Below, in pieces: positions 51,744 through 63,273 of a stretch of DNA of 64,000 nucleotides (positions are counted from its first letter, which is position 1; each line of letters begins with the position of its first letter). Below the pieces are notes generated by a model. It worked only from the letters and a program-made list of their open reading frames with translations, made no database searches and was not told the origin of the DNA. Origin of the DNA: Ananas comosus (taxonomy: Eukaryota > Streptophyta > Magnoliopsida > Poales > Bromeliaceae). The position numbers and the translations under genes are program-made. The stretch spans positions 3,548,998 through 3,612,997 of the forward strand of contig NC_033627.1 of assembly GCF_001540865.1 (NCBI RefSeq), in the 5' to 3' direction.

Positions 51744-52200
51744 GGTCTTTTTTTGCATTTAGATCCCTGGCAAATTTTTATTTTAAAAATAGCCTTGTCA
51801 AAATTTAATTTGCAAAAATGGCCCTACCCCTACCACGCANNNNNNNNNNNNNNNNNNNNNNNNNNNNNNNNNNNNNNNNNNNNNNNNNNNNNNNNNNNNN
51901 NNNNNNNNNNNNNNNNNNNNNNNNNNNNNNNNNNNNNNNNNNNNNNNNNNNNNNNNNNNNNNNNNNNNNNNNNNNNNNNNNNNNNNNNNNNNNNNNNNNN
52001 NNNNNNNNNNNNNNNNNNNNNNNNNNNNNNNNNNNNNNNNNNNNNNNNNNNNNNNNNNNNNNNNNNNNNNNNNNNNNNNNNNNNNNNNNNNNNNNNNNNN
52101 NNNNNNNNNNNNNNNNNNNNNNNNNNNNNNNNNNNNNNNNNNNNNNNNNNNNNNNNNNNNNNNNNNNNNNNNNNNNNNNNNNNNNNNNNNNAGAAGCCGG

Positions 52201-52241
<41 letters not shown>

Positions 52242-52532
52242 CGGGTTTGGATTCAGATAATATTTCGGATATCCATACTTTTTGATATCCCTACTCTTTA
52301 TTCCACTTTTCAATATACAAAAAATACGTATTAAACACGGTGAACCATTCACCGTGTTTAGATACGGTGAATGATTCACCGTATTCAACTTAATGTCCTG
52401 GCCCCAGCCCTGCCCGCGTGGCGCTGACGTGGCGCCTGCGTGGCAGGGACAGGGCCGTTTTTGCAATTTTAATTTTGATAGAGCTATTTTTAAAATAAAA
52501 ATTACTCATGGGGCTATTTGCAAAAAAAACCC
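51744..52532. mobile_element. Fold-back MITE with 9-bp target duplication, interrupted by a gap
   Basis: GAGCAAATA flanks both ends (51735-51743 and 52533-52541). The left arm stops in the N run after CCTACCACGC. The right arm is complete: AACACGGTGAACCATTCACC, GCGCTGACGTGGCGCC, CTATTTTTAAAATAAAAA. Right copy of 33839-34676. Confidence 0.85.
51840..52191. other. Assembly gap of 352 N inside the fold-back MITE
   Basis: 352 undetermined bases replace the left-arm interior and centre of the fold-back element. Three long open frames crossing it consist almost wholly of X and are meaningless. Confidence 0.99.
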
Positions 52533-53302
52533 GAGCAAATATTATGTATTGATCGTTAAAATTATAAATTTTCTGATCCGTTGATATTAGTTCAATGATA
52601 TCAAAAAAGATATAAATTTTGTTTCTAAAACAGACCGTGATTTGGAATCTCTATCATCGAAAACAGATCAAAAATTCATTTACTATCAATTGAAGCCAAA
52701 CTCTCTCTTTATGTATATAAAATAATAATAATAATAATATAATAATAATAATATCTCTCTAAAGAGAGAGAGTGAGAGTGAGCCCACTTAATTACTATGT
52801 TATTAATAGGACAACTTCTTTTTGTCTGTCAAGTCATTTTCGATGATTAAGAGTCCGAATCAGTGGGCGGTTAGTATAGTCAAACATGATCTAAAACATA
52901 TAAAGTGTCTCAAAATTAAATTTCATGATTTTTAAAAGTCATTATCTAGTTCATCAAAAAAATTATAAAATAAATAGTAAAAAATGAATAAAGTTATGCA
53001 ATAGAGGTTAGAACTTCTCAATACAAAATCGGTATGGTCATGATCAGACAGTGAAAAAAACTTTCTATAAAAAATTTAATAAATTTAAATTATTTTACAC
53101 TATTAAACGAGCAAATAATTTATATGTCGGTTCGAGCTCTTAATCATTAAAAACGACTTGACAGAATAGGGTGCTTTGTCTTTGTCTAATTAATGAGATA
53201 ATAACTAATCAGTAGGACAGTAACTAGAATCTACATAGAACCCAATTACATTTTTGTAGTGGGACTAGCATAGGCATGCATACAGGCATTCCATTTTATT
53301 TT

Positions 53303-53737
53303 GGGAAAACTTTAAAAATTCTCCATATGGTTTCAAACTTTTTCATTTTAGGTACTCTACTATAGTTTAAAATATATCAAGTTAGTACCATATGGTTTCA
53401 CACTTTCTCACTTTAGTATCCTATGGTTTAAAGTGTATCAAGTTAGTACTGTGTGATTTTATTTTTGTATCAAGTTAATACCGTGTGATTTTATTTTTAT
53501 ATCAAGTTAGTATCCTGTGGTTTAAACCACATGGGTACTAAAGTGAGAAAGTACAAAACATAGGGTACTAAAGTGAGAAAGTACGAAACCACAGGGTACT
53601 AACTTGATACACTTTAAACCACAGAATACTAAAGTGAAAAAGTGTAAAACCACAGGGTATTAATTTGATATACTTTAAACCACAAGATACTAATGTGAGA
53701 AAGAGTAAAACCACATGGGGCTATTTGAAGTTTTCCC
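53303..53737. mobile_element. MITE with 9-bp target duplication, 'CTTTCTCACTTTAGTA' family
   Basis: The left end GGGAAAACTTTAAAAATTCT and right end TATTTGAAGTTTTCCC are inverse. Repeated units of about 50 bp (AAGTGTATCAAGTTAGTAC) occur in both orientations. TTTTATTTT flanks both sides (53294-53302, 53738-53746), a matching though low-complexity 9-bp duplication. Confidence 0.78.
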
Positions 53738-54178
53738 TTTTATTTTTGCAGTGGGAATAGTATTACTCAGATTAATAAAAGATTAAATTAATTGGATAGG
53801 GACAACATATATTTGGTATGCAAATTTTGTTGCATATTGACAAGTGGCTACATAATGTAGTTCCCAACAAGGGAAGTTAATCTATAAATATAATTTTTTA
53901 TCTATGGTAGTTAATTGTGGTCAATTGTTTGTGAAAGAAGTTTATCTTTAAAAGGTTATGCTATTAAAAAATAGTGTTTTAATATAATATTTTTTTAGTA
54001 ATCTTTTTCTTTATGTCCGGATTTGATTTTTTTTTTTGATAACTAGGCTCAAGACGTAGATTTAAATTAAATATATAAAAGAGAATTATATAAGGGGTTA
54101 TGTATTTGCATATAACTACAGCTACAATACTCTAGTTGTAACTATATACAAATTCAAATCCGGTGTCTGCTTTGATGT

Positions 54179-54663
54179 TGTGACGCCCTAACTTCCCAGG
54201 GGGTCACCTATCCTAGGACTACTCCCGTCCTAGCACGCTTAACTCTTTTAACCTCTTGGGCCTTGCCACCATCCAAAATGCTTAAGCCGGGTTAAGAGTT
54301 TAGCCCTATTATATCTTATTATATAGGACTATTCAGGGTTTCACAATCTCCCATCCTTTAAGCCCTAACGTTCTCGTCAGGCTCAGACTCACAAGTACCA
54401 GGCGATGTGAGACTTATCTCGTTAGCCCTTCATCCAGTCCCTGGTTCAGTCGAGACTCATCTCACACTTTCGGCCGGTAATTGGCTCTGATACCATCTGT
54501 GACGCCCCAACTTCCTAGGGGGTCATCCATCCTAGGACTATTCCCGTCCTAGCACGCTTAACTCTCTTAACCTCTTGGGTCTTGCCACCACCCAAAATGC
54601 TTAAGTAGGGTTAAGAGTTTAGCCCTATTATATCTTATATATAGGACTATCCAGGGTCTCACA
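54179..54663 (-). mobile_element. Cassandra: Cassandra-type TRIM retrotransposon with a 5-bp TSD
   Basis: 485 bp, no coding capacity. LTRs 54179-54345 and 54498-54663 (about 166 bp) begin TGTGACGCCC and end (T)CTCACA as written on the plus strand. The internal part is only about 150 bp. Next to the right LTR, GGCTCTGATACCA (54483-54495) is the inverse of the tRNA-Met primer-binding site TGGTATCAGAGCC, so the element reads on the minus strand. GATGT flanks both sides (54174-54178 and 54664-54668), a perfect 5-bp duplication. On the minus strand each LTR holds a 5S rRNA-like segment (AGTTAAGCGTGCTAGGACGG, then CCTAGGATGG), which defines Cassandra. Confidence 0.93.
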
Positions 54664-55310
54664 GATGTATTTAAATTCAACTGTTGTATTTGGAATTATG
54701 CGTAAATTGATCGTAGTTTCAACTATAGCAACTTTAAATAAAAGATAAGCTTACTATCGTAATTATTTTTAAAATTGTAAATACTTTTTTTTTTTTTTTC
54801 TACATTGCAGGTAATCGCACCACCACTCATACAAGTGATAAAATTTTACAAATTTATTTTCTAACTACATGTATACAACAAAATAAATTTTTTGATAGTT
54901 GCAGTAATTTCTATCGCTTCCGACCGAACAAGATATGTATAGCTGCAAATATTGCATCTCTAAAGCATTACGTGGAACCAAACAGCCCCGTGAGTAGGAG
55001 CACGGTAGGATTGAGCTGTTAGACAATGATATTTTAATATAATATTATATATTTAATATTTATCGTATCAAAAATAAATGGCTTACATGTCTCGCCTTAT
55101 AAACCACTCAAATATTGAAAATGTCAAAGTATAATAAGCCCCAGCCTGGTTGTAGTCTCTTCAGTTGATTACCAGTCGTCCCTTGACTTGGAATTCATTT
55201 TAAATTTATACTATTCTAATTCGAGAAGTCACGGACTCGACCCTATTTTCAGGCACTGCAGAAAAATCAAAACTGCACCTTCAAAATAGATACTTAATTA
55301 ATTAGATCTG

Positions 55311-55798
55311 TGTGAGACTCCAGATAATCCTATATATAAGATATAATAGCTAGGGCTAAACTCTTAACTCGGCTTAAGCATTTTGGGTAGTGGCTAGACC
55401 TAAGAGGTTAAGAGAGTTAAGCGTGTTAGGACCGGAGTAGTCCTAGGATGAATAACCCCCTGGGAAGTCGGGGCGTCACAGATGATATCGGAGCCAATTA
55501 CCAACCGGAAGTGTGAGATGAGTCTCGACTGAGCCAGAGTCTGGATGACGGGCTAGCGAGACGAGTCTCACATCGCCTGGTACTTGTGAGTCTGAGCCTG
55601 ACGAGAACGTCAAGGCTTAAAGGAGGGAAGATTGTGAGACCCCAGATAGTCCTATATATAAGATATAATAGGGCTAAACTCTTAACCCGGCTTAAGCATT
55701 TTGGGTGGTGGCTAGACCCAAGAGGTTTAGAGAGTTAAGCGTGCTAGGACGGGAGTAGTCCTAGGATGGGTGACCCCCTAGGAAGTCGGGGCGTCACA
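55311..55798 (+). mobile_element. Cassandra: Cassandra-type TRIM retrotransposon, opposite orientation
   Basis: 488 bp. LTRs 55311-55480 and 55633-55798 begin TGTGAGAC and end GGGGCGTCACA. Just after the left LTR, TGATATCGGAGCCA is a worn tRNA-Met primer site. GGCTTAAAGGAGGGAAG precedes the right LTR as polypurine tract. In the right LTR, about 55733-55790 matches plant 5S rRNA nearly base for base (AGTTAAGCGTGCTAGGACGG, GAGTAGTCCTAGGATGGGTG), covering the Pol III internal control region (box A, intermediate element, box C). The flanks share TCTG. The left LTR is more worn (GATGAATAACC), so this insertion is older than its neighbour. Confidence 0.92.
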
Positions 55799-56344
55799 TC
55801 TGAACCACCAGTATAAAAATAAAAAATAAAAAGTTTTAGGAAAAACTTAACTTACCATTGTAAGTACAATGAAAACTTTGGTTAAATGTCTTACGTGGTA
55901 ATTAAACACAAATCATCAGAATTTAGGCTTGTGTTATATGTGTACATGTACTAATATACACTTTGCATAAATAGCTCATATATATATATATACCTTGTTG
56001 TTCTTATAATAAAAAAAAAATTAAATTACAGAAAATTTTCTTGTAAATATTTATTGTTTTTGTTTTTTCTCTCTAACTTTAATTCAAAAATCTATATTTT
56101 ATATTTTTAATATTTCAAATTATTGCATTTAGTCCACCTCCAGTAGGATTTCATCACAATTCCTTCCATCACTATTCTTTTTATTTTTATAATTTATATC
56201 GAAAAATACGCTTCAAAATAACAAAAATATAATAAAAAATATTTTTTCTTATAGAAAAAGTAAGAATAATTTAATTGCTCATTTTGCTCTCTCTATTAAT
56301 GCCGTACCCTCCTAAAAATATTTCAAAAATTTTCAGTAGGAATC

Positions 56345-56492
56345 GACTATCTCTAGAGCACGTGACGAAGGGTTTGGTGGTTGGGACATGAGGTCCCAAG
56401 TTCGAAATTAGTTGATTCATTTTTCCAGCTAAGTTTATTTCTAAATGAAATAAACGAAGAGGGTAGCGTGCTATCTATCCCTAAAAAAAAAA
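56345..56492 (+). mobile_element. SINE, third locus
   Basis: Reads CTCTAGAGCACGTGACGAAG (box A region), GGTCCCAAGTTCGAAATTAG (box B), body AAGTTTATTTCTAAATGAAA, then GTAGCGTGCTATCTATCCCT and poly-A. Same structure as the 15190-15353 SINE. No target duplication seen. Confidence 0.78.
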
Positions 56493-57221
56493 AATTTGAA
56501 TAGAAAAAATTTTAGATTTTTAAACATAAAAAAATAAAAAATAAATATTTACATAATTTTTTTTTGTAATTTAGTCTAATTATAAAAATACATTTGTGTG
56601 TAAAGTTCACGCGTCATTCCGGGCTAAATGTATTATTTTTTTATTTTTTTTTTTTGAGAGAAAAATGTATTATTTTTTTAAGTACATTATTATTGGGTTT
56701 ATTTTCTATTAGTCTCTTGTTGACTTTTGAATCCTTGTGATGTAGACATTAATTTGTAACACTAGCTAGGGTACAACATTAATTAATGCATACAATGATG
56801 TATTAAACTAATAAATGAGTCATTGCTTGGTTCACCTATTCTACAGATCATAGTGCTTAGCACAATAAAATAATCCTTTTGATATAGGTTCTTTTTTTTT
56901 TAAAAAAAAAAGATTTTCTACCTAATAAAATCCATAAATACTTTGATAAACTATTAATATGTGTGTGTGTAGGTTTCTCATTGACTGAAGCTTAGCCCAT
57001 GACTAATTAAATTGCTAATATTAATCACACTTGGATTGCAATTAACAATAATAATAAAGCTTACATTTTTATTAATGTAGCTAAAATTACTCTTAGGTAA
57101 GCATTTAAGGGTGAGTTGAAAAGGTGTACAACTGCTCTTTAATGAAACCTCGTCTAAATATGTTAATATAAAAGTTCAGAATACTATTAAAAGTGAATTA
57201 ATATTATTTATTATCTATGTA

Positions 57222-57729
57222 TCACGGACACTTTTTTAAGCCTCGCGTGTCCGTATCGGACTCGCGCATATCCATGTCGGACTCGCGCGTGTCCGTGTTA
57301 GACACGTATCTGATATGGACACTTCTTGGACGCTCATTTAATGCCGATCCATAGCGTATACAACTAAAAAATATATATCTATTTTTATTTTACTTTTTTT
57401 ATACATATGTAATGTAAGATGATAAATATTTTAGTTTTTTAAAGAATGTATATAATTTCTTTTTGACAATATAAACAAATTATGTATGGTGGAAAATTTC
57501 TTTTCTTAAAATATATGAACTATCAATAAAATTTTACTAACTTTTATTCGTACGATAAATATAATAATATTTTATCAAAATTAATATTTTATACATAATA
57601 AAAATATATTATTATATTAATAATATTATATTTTATTAGTAGTGTCCATGTTGTATCCGTGTTCTAATTTTTTGAAAATTGCTGAGTCACGGTGTTCGAG
57701 TCGTGTCCCGTGTCAGTGTCCGTGATGCT
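57222..57729. mobile_element. MITE with CACGGACAC termini
   Basis: TATCACGGACAC at the left and GTGTCCGTGATGC at the right are inverse. Near the ends, short units around GGACTCGCGCGTGTCCGTG recur. AT-rich non-coding centre. Confidence 0.7.
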
Positions 57730-59846
57730 TAGTTTATTATTAAACTTTTAGTCTTTAAATTTTTAATAGAGTCATCACCAAATAGTAAATTTTAGGCATC
57801 TAAAGAGAGAGAACTAGCTATTACAGGGATAGATATAAGTATGGGGATAAGAAAAATAGTGTTTGGATGAAAATTAGGTTGTTCCCGGGAATAAGAATAA
57901 TTTTAGATAGTTTTATATAGAAAATAGAGGTGTTGGTGGGAATAACCGAGAACTACTATTCTCGGATAAAAAATTAGCGTTTGGGTATAAAGGAGGGATA
58001 AGGGCCTATTCCTATCCCTATCCCCTAACCAAACGCAATAAGAAATAAATAGCAAATTCTATTCTTCTATTATTAGTAGTATTCTTAATCCGGCTACATT
58101 AATACAAATCGGAAGAAAAATTATATTAAAACACGCCAAACATGTATTTTACGTAGATTGCGGAGGAGTATCAAATTAAAATTCTATGTTTGAGGCTCAA
58201 ATTTTTTTGTCCTTTTAAAGGTGTCCTAGGAAAAAGCTACATGTACATTTATATATACATATAAGTGTAAATATTGCATCTCTCTAATCTTAGAATTTAC
58301 AAATTTTTTAAAAGTTTTTTTTAATATTATAAAAAAGTTAATAAAACTTGTAAAATAAATTATAATCTTTGGATTAGTACGTAAGATACAAAATTCAGGT
58401 ACAACATCTCATATGCCCTTCAAAAGTTCAAAAAAATCTCTAATTTTCTAGAATTTACAAATGAGATTAGATTTTAGAATAATATTTTTGGCAATTTAAG
58501 GATAAATTTAAATTTTTAATAATAATAAGAAATAAATAAGTAAAAGTTTCTAAAATTTATATCTAATTTACAAGTGTACAGATAGTACTGCTCATTACGC
58601 GGACAAATTCATTCACATTTACATTCAAAAAAAAAAACAAACAAATTCATTCACACATTACAGGATAAGAGTTTGCTAAGAATAATTGTAGAAATTTCGA
58701 ACTAGCTTGAATTCACACATTACAGGATAAGAGTTTTTTTTTTCTTTTGTGTTTTTGAAAAAGGTGCATGCATGGTTTCTAGAAGTAGTGGGATATATGA
58801 TAACTTATCACTTATCCGATACCTTGGATTTATATCCAAGTATAATTCGCAATATTACCCAATTTTTTTTAAAAAAAATTGTGAGTAATAAAACATCTTA
58901 GCTTTGAATAATTGGAACTTGTGTACAAACTCCCCACTCAATCAATAAATAACAAAAAAAAAGAAAGAAAAATTAAGCACTCATATAAGTTCTCCACACC
59001 ACATATTAATCAGCAGGGTCTCCCAAGTCAAAAAAGATCAATAAATAAATAAATAAATAAAAAATAAAACCCTTTTCTCACCTCCCTAAATTTCCACCTT
59101 TAACCAAAAGCACCAAAACTCACATACTAGTCAATGCACACCCCATACATAGTTCACACTTCACACTCACTTTTAACTCTCCAAATTAAGAGGAATAAAT
59201 TATTGCATGGACCACGCTCTATAGACCGAGACAATTTATTATTATTCATATAATTTGCGTAACTAATCTCCCACCTATAAGATACTACAAAATATGTAAA
59301 CAAGTATAGCGCTACTCTTATCTGAACTATTTAGAGAATATAAATTAGAATTAATTTCATACATATTCCTGCAAATATAATAAATAATTTCATATAATAT
59401 TTTTACAAAAGTCATAATATTTTCAAATGCCTTTTAATTTGTTACCGTTAGAGAACCGTTTATATTTTTAATTTTACTATTACAAATATATCTCTCCATA
59501 AGGCATACTAGTATAATAATAATATAAACAGGTAAAAATATCAAAAACTAACTAGAGCTAAGTATTTAACCTATGGTTAACTAATTTCTAACGGATTCTA
59601 ACGGTAGGGATATATTTGAAAATATCAGGATTTTAGTAGGGACAACATACGAAAGTTGAACTTTGTAGGGATATATTTGCTATTCACTATGTTACGAAAG
59701 TTGAATTTTGTAAGGATATATTTAACATTATGTTTGTAGAAATATGTATAAAATTAACTATATAAATTATAACTTCTTTAGAAGGCCCCAGACTATAGAC
59801 CGGGTGTATGCGATGACTCATTTCCCATGTGTGAGCCCGATCTCTC
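57730..59846. other. AT-rich intergenic DNA upstream of the MFS gene
   Basis: No gene seen. About 57840-58140 has a GTTTGGATG...AACCAAACG inverted pattern typical of small Tourist-like elements, but no borders could be fixed. About 59370-59725 resembles the 16014-16375 element. Confidence 0.5.
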
Positions 59847-60187
59847 TAGGGATGCAAATGGATCCGGGTTGGTGGAGCTCCGCCCCGATCCGCCCCGAAT
59901 GGGGTGGTAAGTGGGAACAAAAAATATAAAAAAATATAACCCGCCCCGAATCCGCCCCGATCCGCCAAGTAAATGGAGCGGGAGGTGGGAGACTCTTTTC
60001 TTCCTTCAATCCGCCCCGATCCGTCAAAAATCCGGCTCCCGCCCGATCCGCCCCGAATGGAGCGGTAAGTGGGAGCCAAAAATAAAATAAAAAGTAACCC
60101 GCCCTGGATTCGCCCCGCCCCGATAAGAAATGGAGCGGGAGGTGGGGGAACTCTCCCGCCCCCGGATCCGCCCCGTTTGCATCCCTA
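59847..60187. mobile_element. hAT-type MITE in the MFS promoter
   Basis: 341 bp. Termini TAGGGATGCAAAT and GTTTGCATCCCTA are inverse. GATCTCTC flanks both sides (59839-59846, 60188-60195): a perfect 8-bp duplication, typical of hAT elements. The interior has CCGCCCCGATCCGCCCCGAA-type GC-rich sub-repeats. It ends 246 bp before the MFS ATG. Open frames within it are repeat translations. Confidence 0.9.
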
Positions 60188-60327
60188 GATCTCTCCATTA
60201 GTCGACAGTCGACACGCACACTTTTACTTTGAGACTTTTCTCCATTCCAAACCAATAACAACTCCTCGTTCTTACTCCCCCACACTACTTAAACATACAT
60301 AGTTGTAGCATCTCCCCTCCCACTGCT

Positions 60328-60418
60328 CTGCTGCTGCTGCTGCTGCTGCTGCGCCTTCTGATTCTGAATAAAAAAAAATTTGAATTTGAATTTGAATTTG
60401 AATTTGAATTTGAATTTA
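60328..60418 (+). repeat. (CTG)n and (TTTGAA)n in the MFS 5' leader
   Basis: A CTG run near 60328-60351 and seven units of a TTTGAA hexamer near 60379-60418 end 15 bp before the ATG. The left-copy image has fewer hexamer units. Confidence 0.85.
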
Positions 60419-60433
60419 AAGAATTAAAGAAAG

Positions 60434-62679
60434 ATGGTGTTTGCGGGAGAAGGCGGCGGCGGCAGCAGCAGCGGCGGTAGGAGGATGGCGTTTTGGTGGG
60501 GGTTCGCGGTGGGGGTGGTGCGGGGGCGGTGGTTCATGGTGTTCGCGTCGCTGCTGATCATGGCGGCGTCGGGGGCGACGTACATATTCGGGATATACTC
60601 CAAGGACCTGAAGGCGGCGCTCGGCTACGACCAGCAGACGCTGAACACGCTGAGCTTCTTCAAGGACGTGGGGGCCAACGTCGGCGTGCTGTCCGGCCTC
60701 ATCAACGAGGTCACGCCGCCGTGGGTCGTGCTCGCCATCGGCGCCGGCATGAACCTCTTCGGCTACCTCATGATCTACCTCGCCATCACCGGCCGCACCG
60801 CCCCGCCCAGCGTCGCCCTCATGTGCTTCTACATCTTCATCGGCGCCAACTCGCAGGTGCCTGACATTTATATATATATATAGGATGATTTTCTGTGCAG
60901 TTCATTCGCTTACGCAGTTAGAAGCTAAAAGAGTAGTATAGATAGAGACTCCATCTCCCTCTTGTTGTTTAGTTTTTTTTCTTTTTTTGAAATAAATAGG
61001 ACCTAACCAATTTTTCATTTGTTAATTTTATGATTTTAATTGTTGAAATTGTATCAAGCAGCCTTAATAATTTAAGTTATTGCAGTTTTATTAAAATATT
61101 TTTTTTCCTTTTATTTTACTATTTATGTATACTTTGCAAAAGTATATATATATATATATGTATAGGATTGATTTTTTAAATTAGAAATTGAAATATGAGA
61201 TGAGATAGAAAAATTATTGAGCTGGTATGTATGTATGTATGCATGCAGGCGTTCGCTAACACGGGGGCGCTGGTGACGTGCGTGAAGAACTTCCCGGAGA
61301 GCCGCGGCGTGGTGCTCGGCCTCCTGAAGGGCTTCGTCGGGCTCAGCGGCGCCATCTTCACGCAGCTGTACTACGCCATCTACGGTGGCGAGGACTCCAA
61401 GTCCCTCGTCCTCCTCATCGCCTGGCTCCCGGCCGTCATCTCCATCCTCTTCGTCCACACCATCCGCATCATCCCCTACCCGCGCGGCCGCCATGCCGCC
61501 GAGACCACCTCCCCCTTCTACTGCTTCCTCTACATCTCCATCGCCCTCGCCACCTACCTCATGGTCGTCATCGTCGTCGAGAACCAGGTCGCGTTCTCGC
61601 ACGCCGAGTACAGCGTCGGCGCCGCCGTCCTCGTCGTCCTCCTCTTCCTCCCCCTCGCCGTCGTCGTAAAGCAGGAGGTCAGGAGCTCCAAGCAAGAAGA
61701 CGGCGTCGATCGTTCATCCTCCTCTAATCCTCCGAACGGTCCCCCGCTGACCAGCATCGCGATCGTCGAGAAGACGTCTGCGGAGGAGGAGGAGGAGCCA
61801 CGAAAGCGGTCGTGCGTCACGAACATGTTCAGCCCTCCGGCGAGGGGCGACGACTACTCGATCCTGCAGGCACTGGTGAGCGTGGACATGATCGTGCTGT
61901 TCGTGGCGACGATATGCGGGGTGGGCGGCACGCTGACGGCGATCGACAACATGGGCCAGATCGGGCAGTCGCTCGGCTACCCGACGAGGAGCATCAACAC
62001 CTTCGTCTCGCTGGTGAGCATCTGGAACTACGCGGGCCGCGTCGCCGCCGGGTTCGCGTCCGAGTTCCTCCTCGCCAAGTACAAGTTCCCGCGCCCGCTC
62101 GTGCTCACCTTCGTGCTCCTGCTCGCCTGCGTCGGCCACCTCCTCATCGCCTTCGGCGTGCCGCAGTCGCTCTACGCCGCCTCCATCATCATCGGCTTCT
62201 GCTTCGGCGCGCAGTGGCCGCTGCTCTTCGCCATCATCTCGGAGGTGTTCGGCCTCAAATACTACTCGACGCTCTACAACTTCGGCTCCGTCGCGAGCCC
62301 GATCGGGTCGTACATACTCAACGTGAGGATCACCGGGCACTTGTACGACCGCGAGGCCGCGAAGGAGAGCGACGGGCTCGCCGGAGTGGTCGGCAAGGAC
62401 ACGACGTGCATGGGAGTGCACTGCTTCAAGCTCTCGTTCATTATAATAAGCGCCGTGACCGTGGTGGGGGCCTTGGTCTCGTTGATACTGGTGTGGAGGA
62501 CAAGGAAGTTTTATAAGAGGGATATATATGCTAAATTCAGAGACTCTCCTCCTACTGTGGATATTGTGGAGAATAATAGTAATAGCAATGGGGTGGTGGG
62601 GGAGAGTGTTAATGGAGTGGAGGAGAAGTGTGTTGCAGAGAATAATGGAGTGAATGGGGTGAGGTTAATAAGAGAATAG
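60434..62679 (+). CDS. Nodulin-like / NFD4-type major facilitator protein
   Basis: Plant MFS protein of the nodulin-like group that includes Arabidopsis NFD4, multi-spanning and membrane-bound; the substrate is unknown. Two exons, 60434-60856 and 61249-62679, with donor CAG|GTGCC and acceptor ATGCAG|GC, phase 0, giving 617 residues. Start MVFAGEGGGG has a short Gly/Ser-rich cytosolic tail. The nodulin-like domain covers about residues 16-270 (VRGRWFMVFASLLIMAASG, TYIFGIYSKDLKAALGYDQQ, FFKDVGANVGVLSGLINEV, VKNFPESRGVVLGLLKGFVG). A hydrophilic, charged loop follows (about 285-335, KTSAEEEEEPRKRS). The second half has helices such as VSIWNYAGRVAAGFASEFLL and GFCFGAQWPLLFAIISEVFG. The C-terminal tail is Asn/Val-rich. 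Codon third positions are almost all G/C, unlike the flanks. A hAT MITE lies just upstream. Confidence 0.92.
60857..61248 (+). other. Intron of the MFS gene
   Basis: 392 bp, AT-rich, with two TA runs and a TATG-type repeat just before the acceptor. Sharp composition contrast with both GC-rich exons. Confidence 0.85.
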
Positions 62680-63273
62680 GTTTGTTTGTTTTTAATTTCA
62701 AAAAAGAAGAGATTTGTAATTGTATAAGCTAGCCAAAAAACTCATATTTATTTAGTGTGTGAAAGATGATATATAAAAGAATATTTCGAGCTTCTTTTTC
62801 ATTAAACACACTTTTATCTAGGAGAAATATAATAATATGCATTAAGTTCATACTCCTTCAAATATTGTTAAGAGTTCAAATATATTATATAATTTATAAA
62901 AGAGAAAAAAATAATTTATATTGCGTTCCATACAGCTAATAAGATGCTTTTAGATTTAATAAATTTTATTAGATATGTTATATATATTTTTGGAGTCGAT
63001 TTAAGCCGACCTAGGCCAAAAACTTTCGAACAATTAGTAATACCGGAGTCTAGACTCAGGTGCTTAGTGCATTCAAAAACAAAATTGGAATTTAAATAGG
63101 ATTTTGTGCTCACATGGAGAGTGACTTTTCAAACAAAAAAAATTCTGAATTTGGACTCATAGTGAAGTTGATAGAGACATTGCAACAATAATCTTCAATT
63201 CATTATTTTTGGGGGGTTATAGATTAATTTACAAGCAATTGAGTCAATATGAATCTCTTTAGTGATAGAGGAC
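62680..63273. other. 3' flank of the MFS gene
   Basis: AT-rich, no gene seen; probably includes the 3' untranslated region. Confidence 0.55.

Noticed and set aside
51714..52466. Three long open frames of 155-222 codons across the gap
   Set aside because: Almost all codons are undetermined; the frames exist only because N runs hold no stop.
55733..55790. Possible 5S rRNA gene
   Set aside because: The match is only partial and lies within an LTR that recurs with TSDs; it is the 5S-like part of a Cassandra element, not a 5S gene.
59818..60285. 155-codon minus-strand open frame
   Set aside because: Covers the hAT MITE and reads its internal repeats; no family resemblance.
61714..62516. Long open frames (about 234 codons) on both strands within MFS exon 2
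   Set aside because: Shadows of a GC-rich exon; low-complexity Arg/His/Asp-rich, while the native frame has clear MFS homology.
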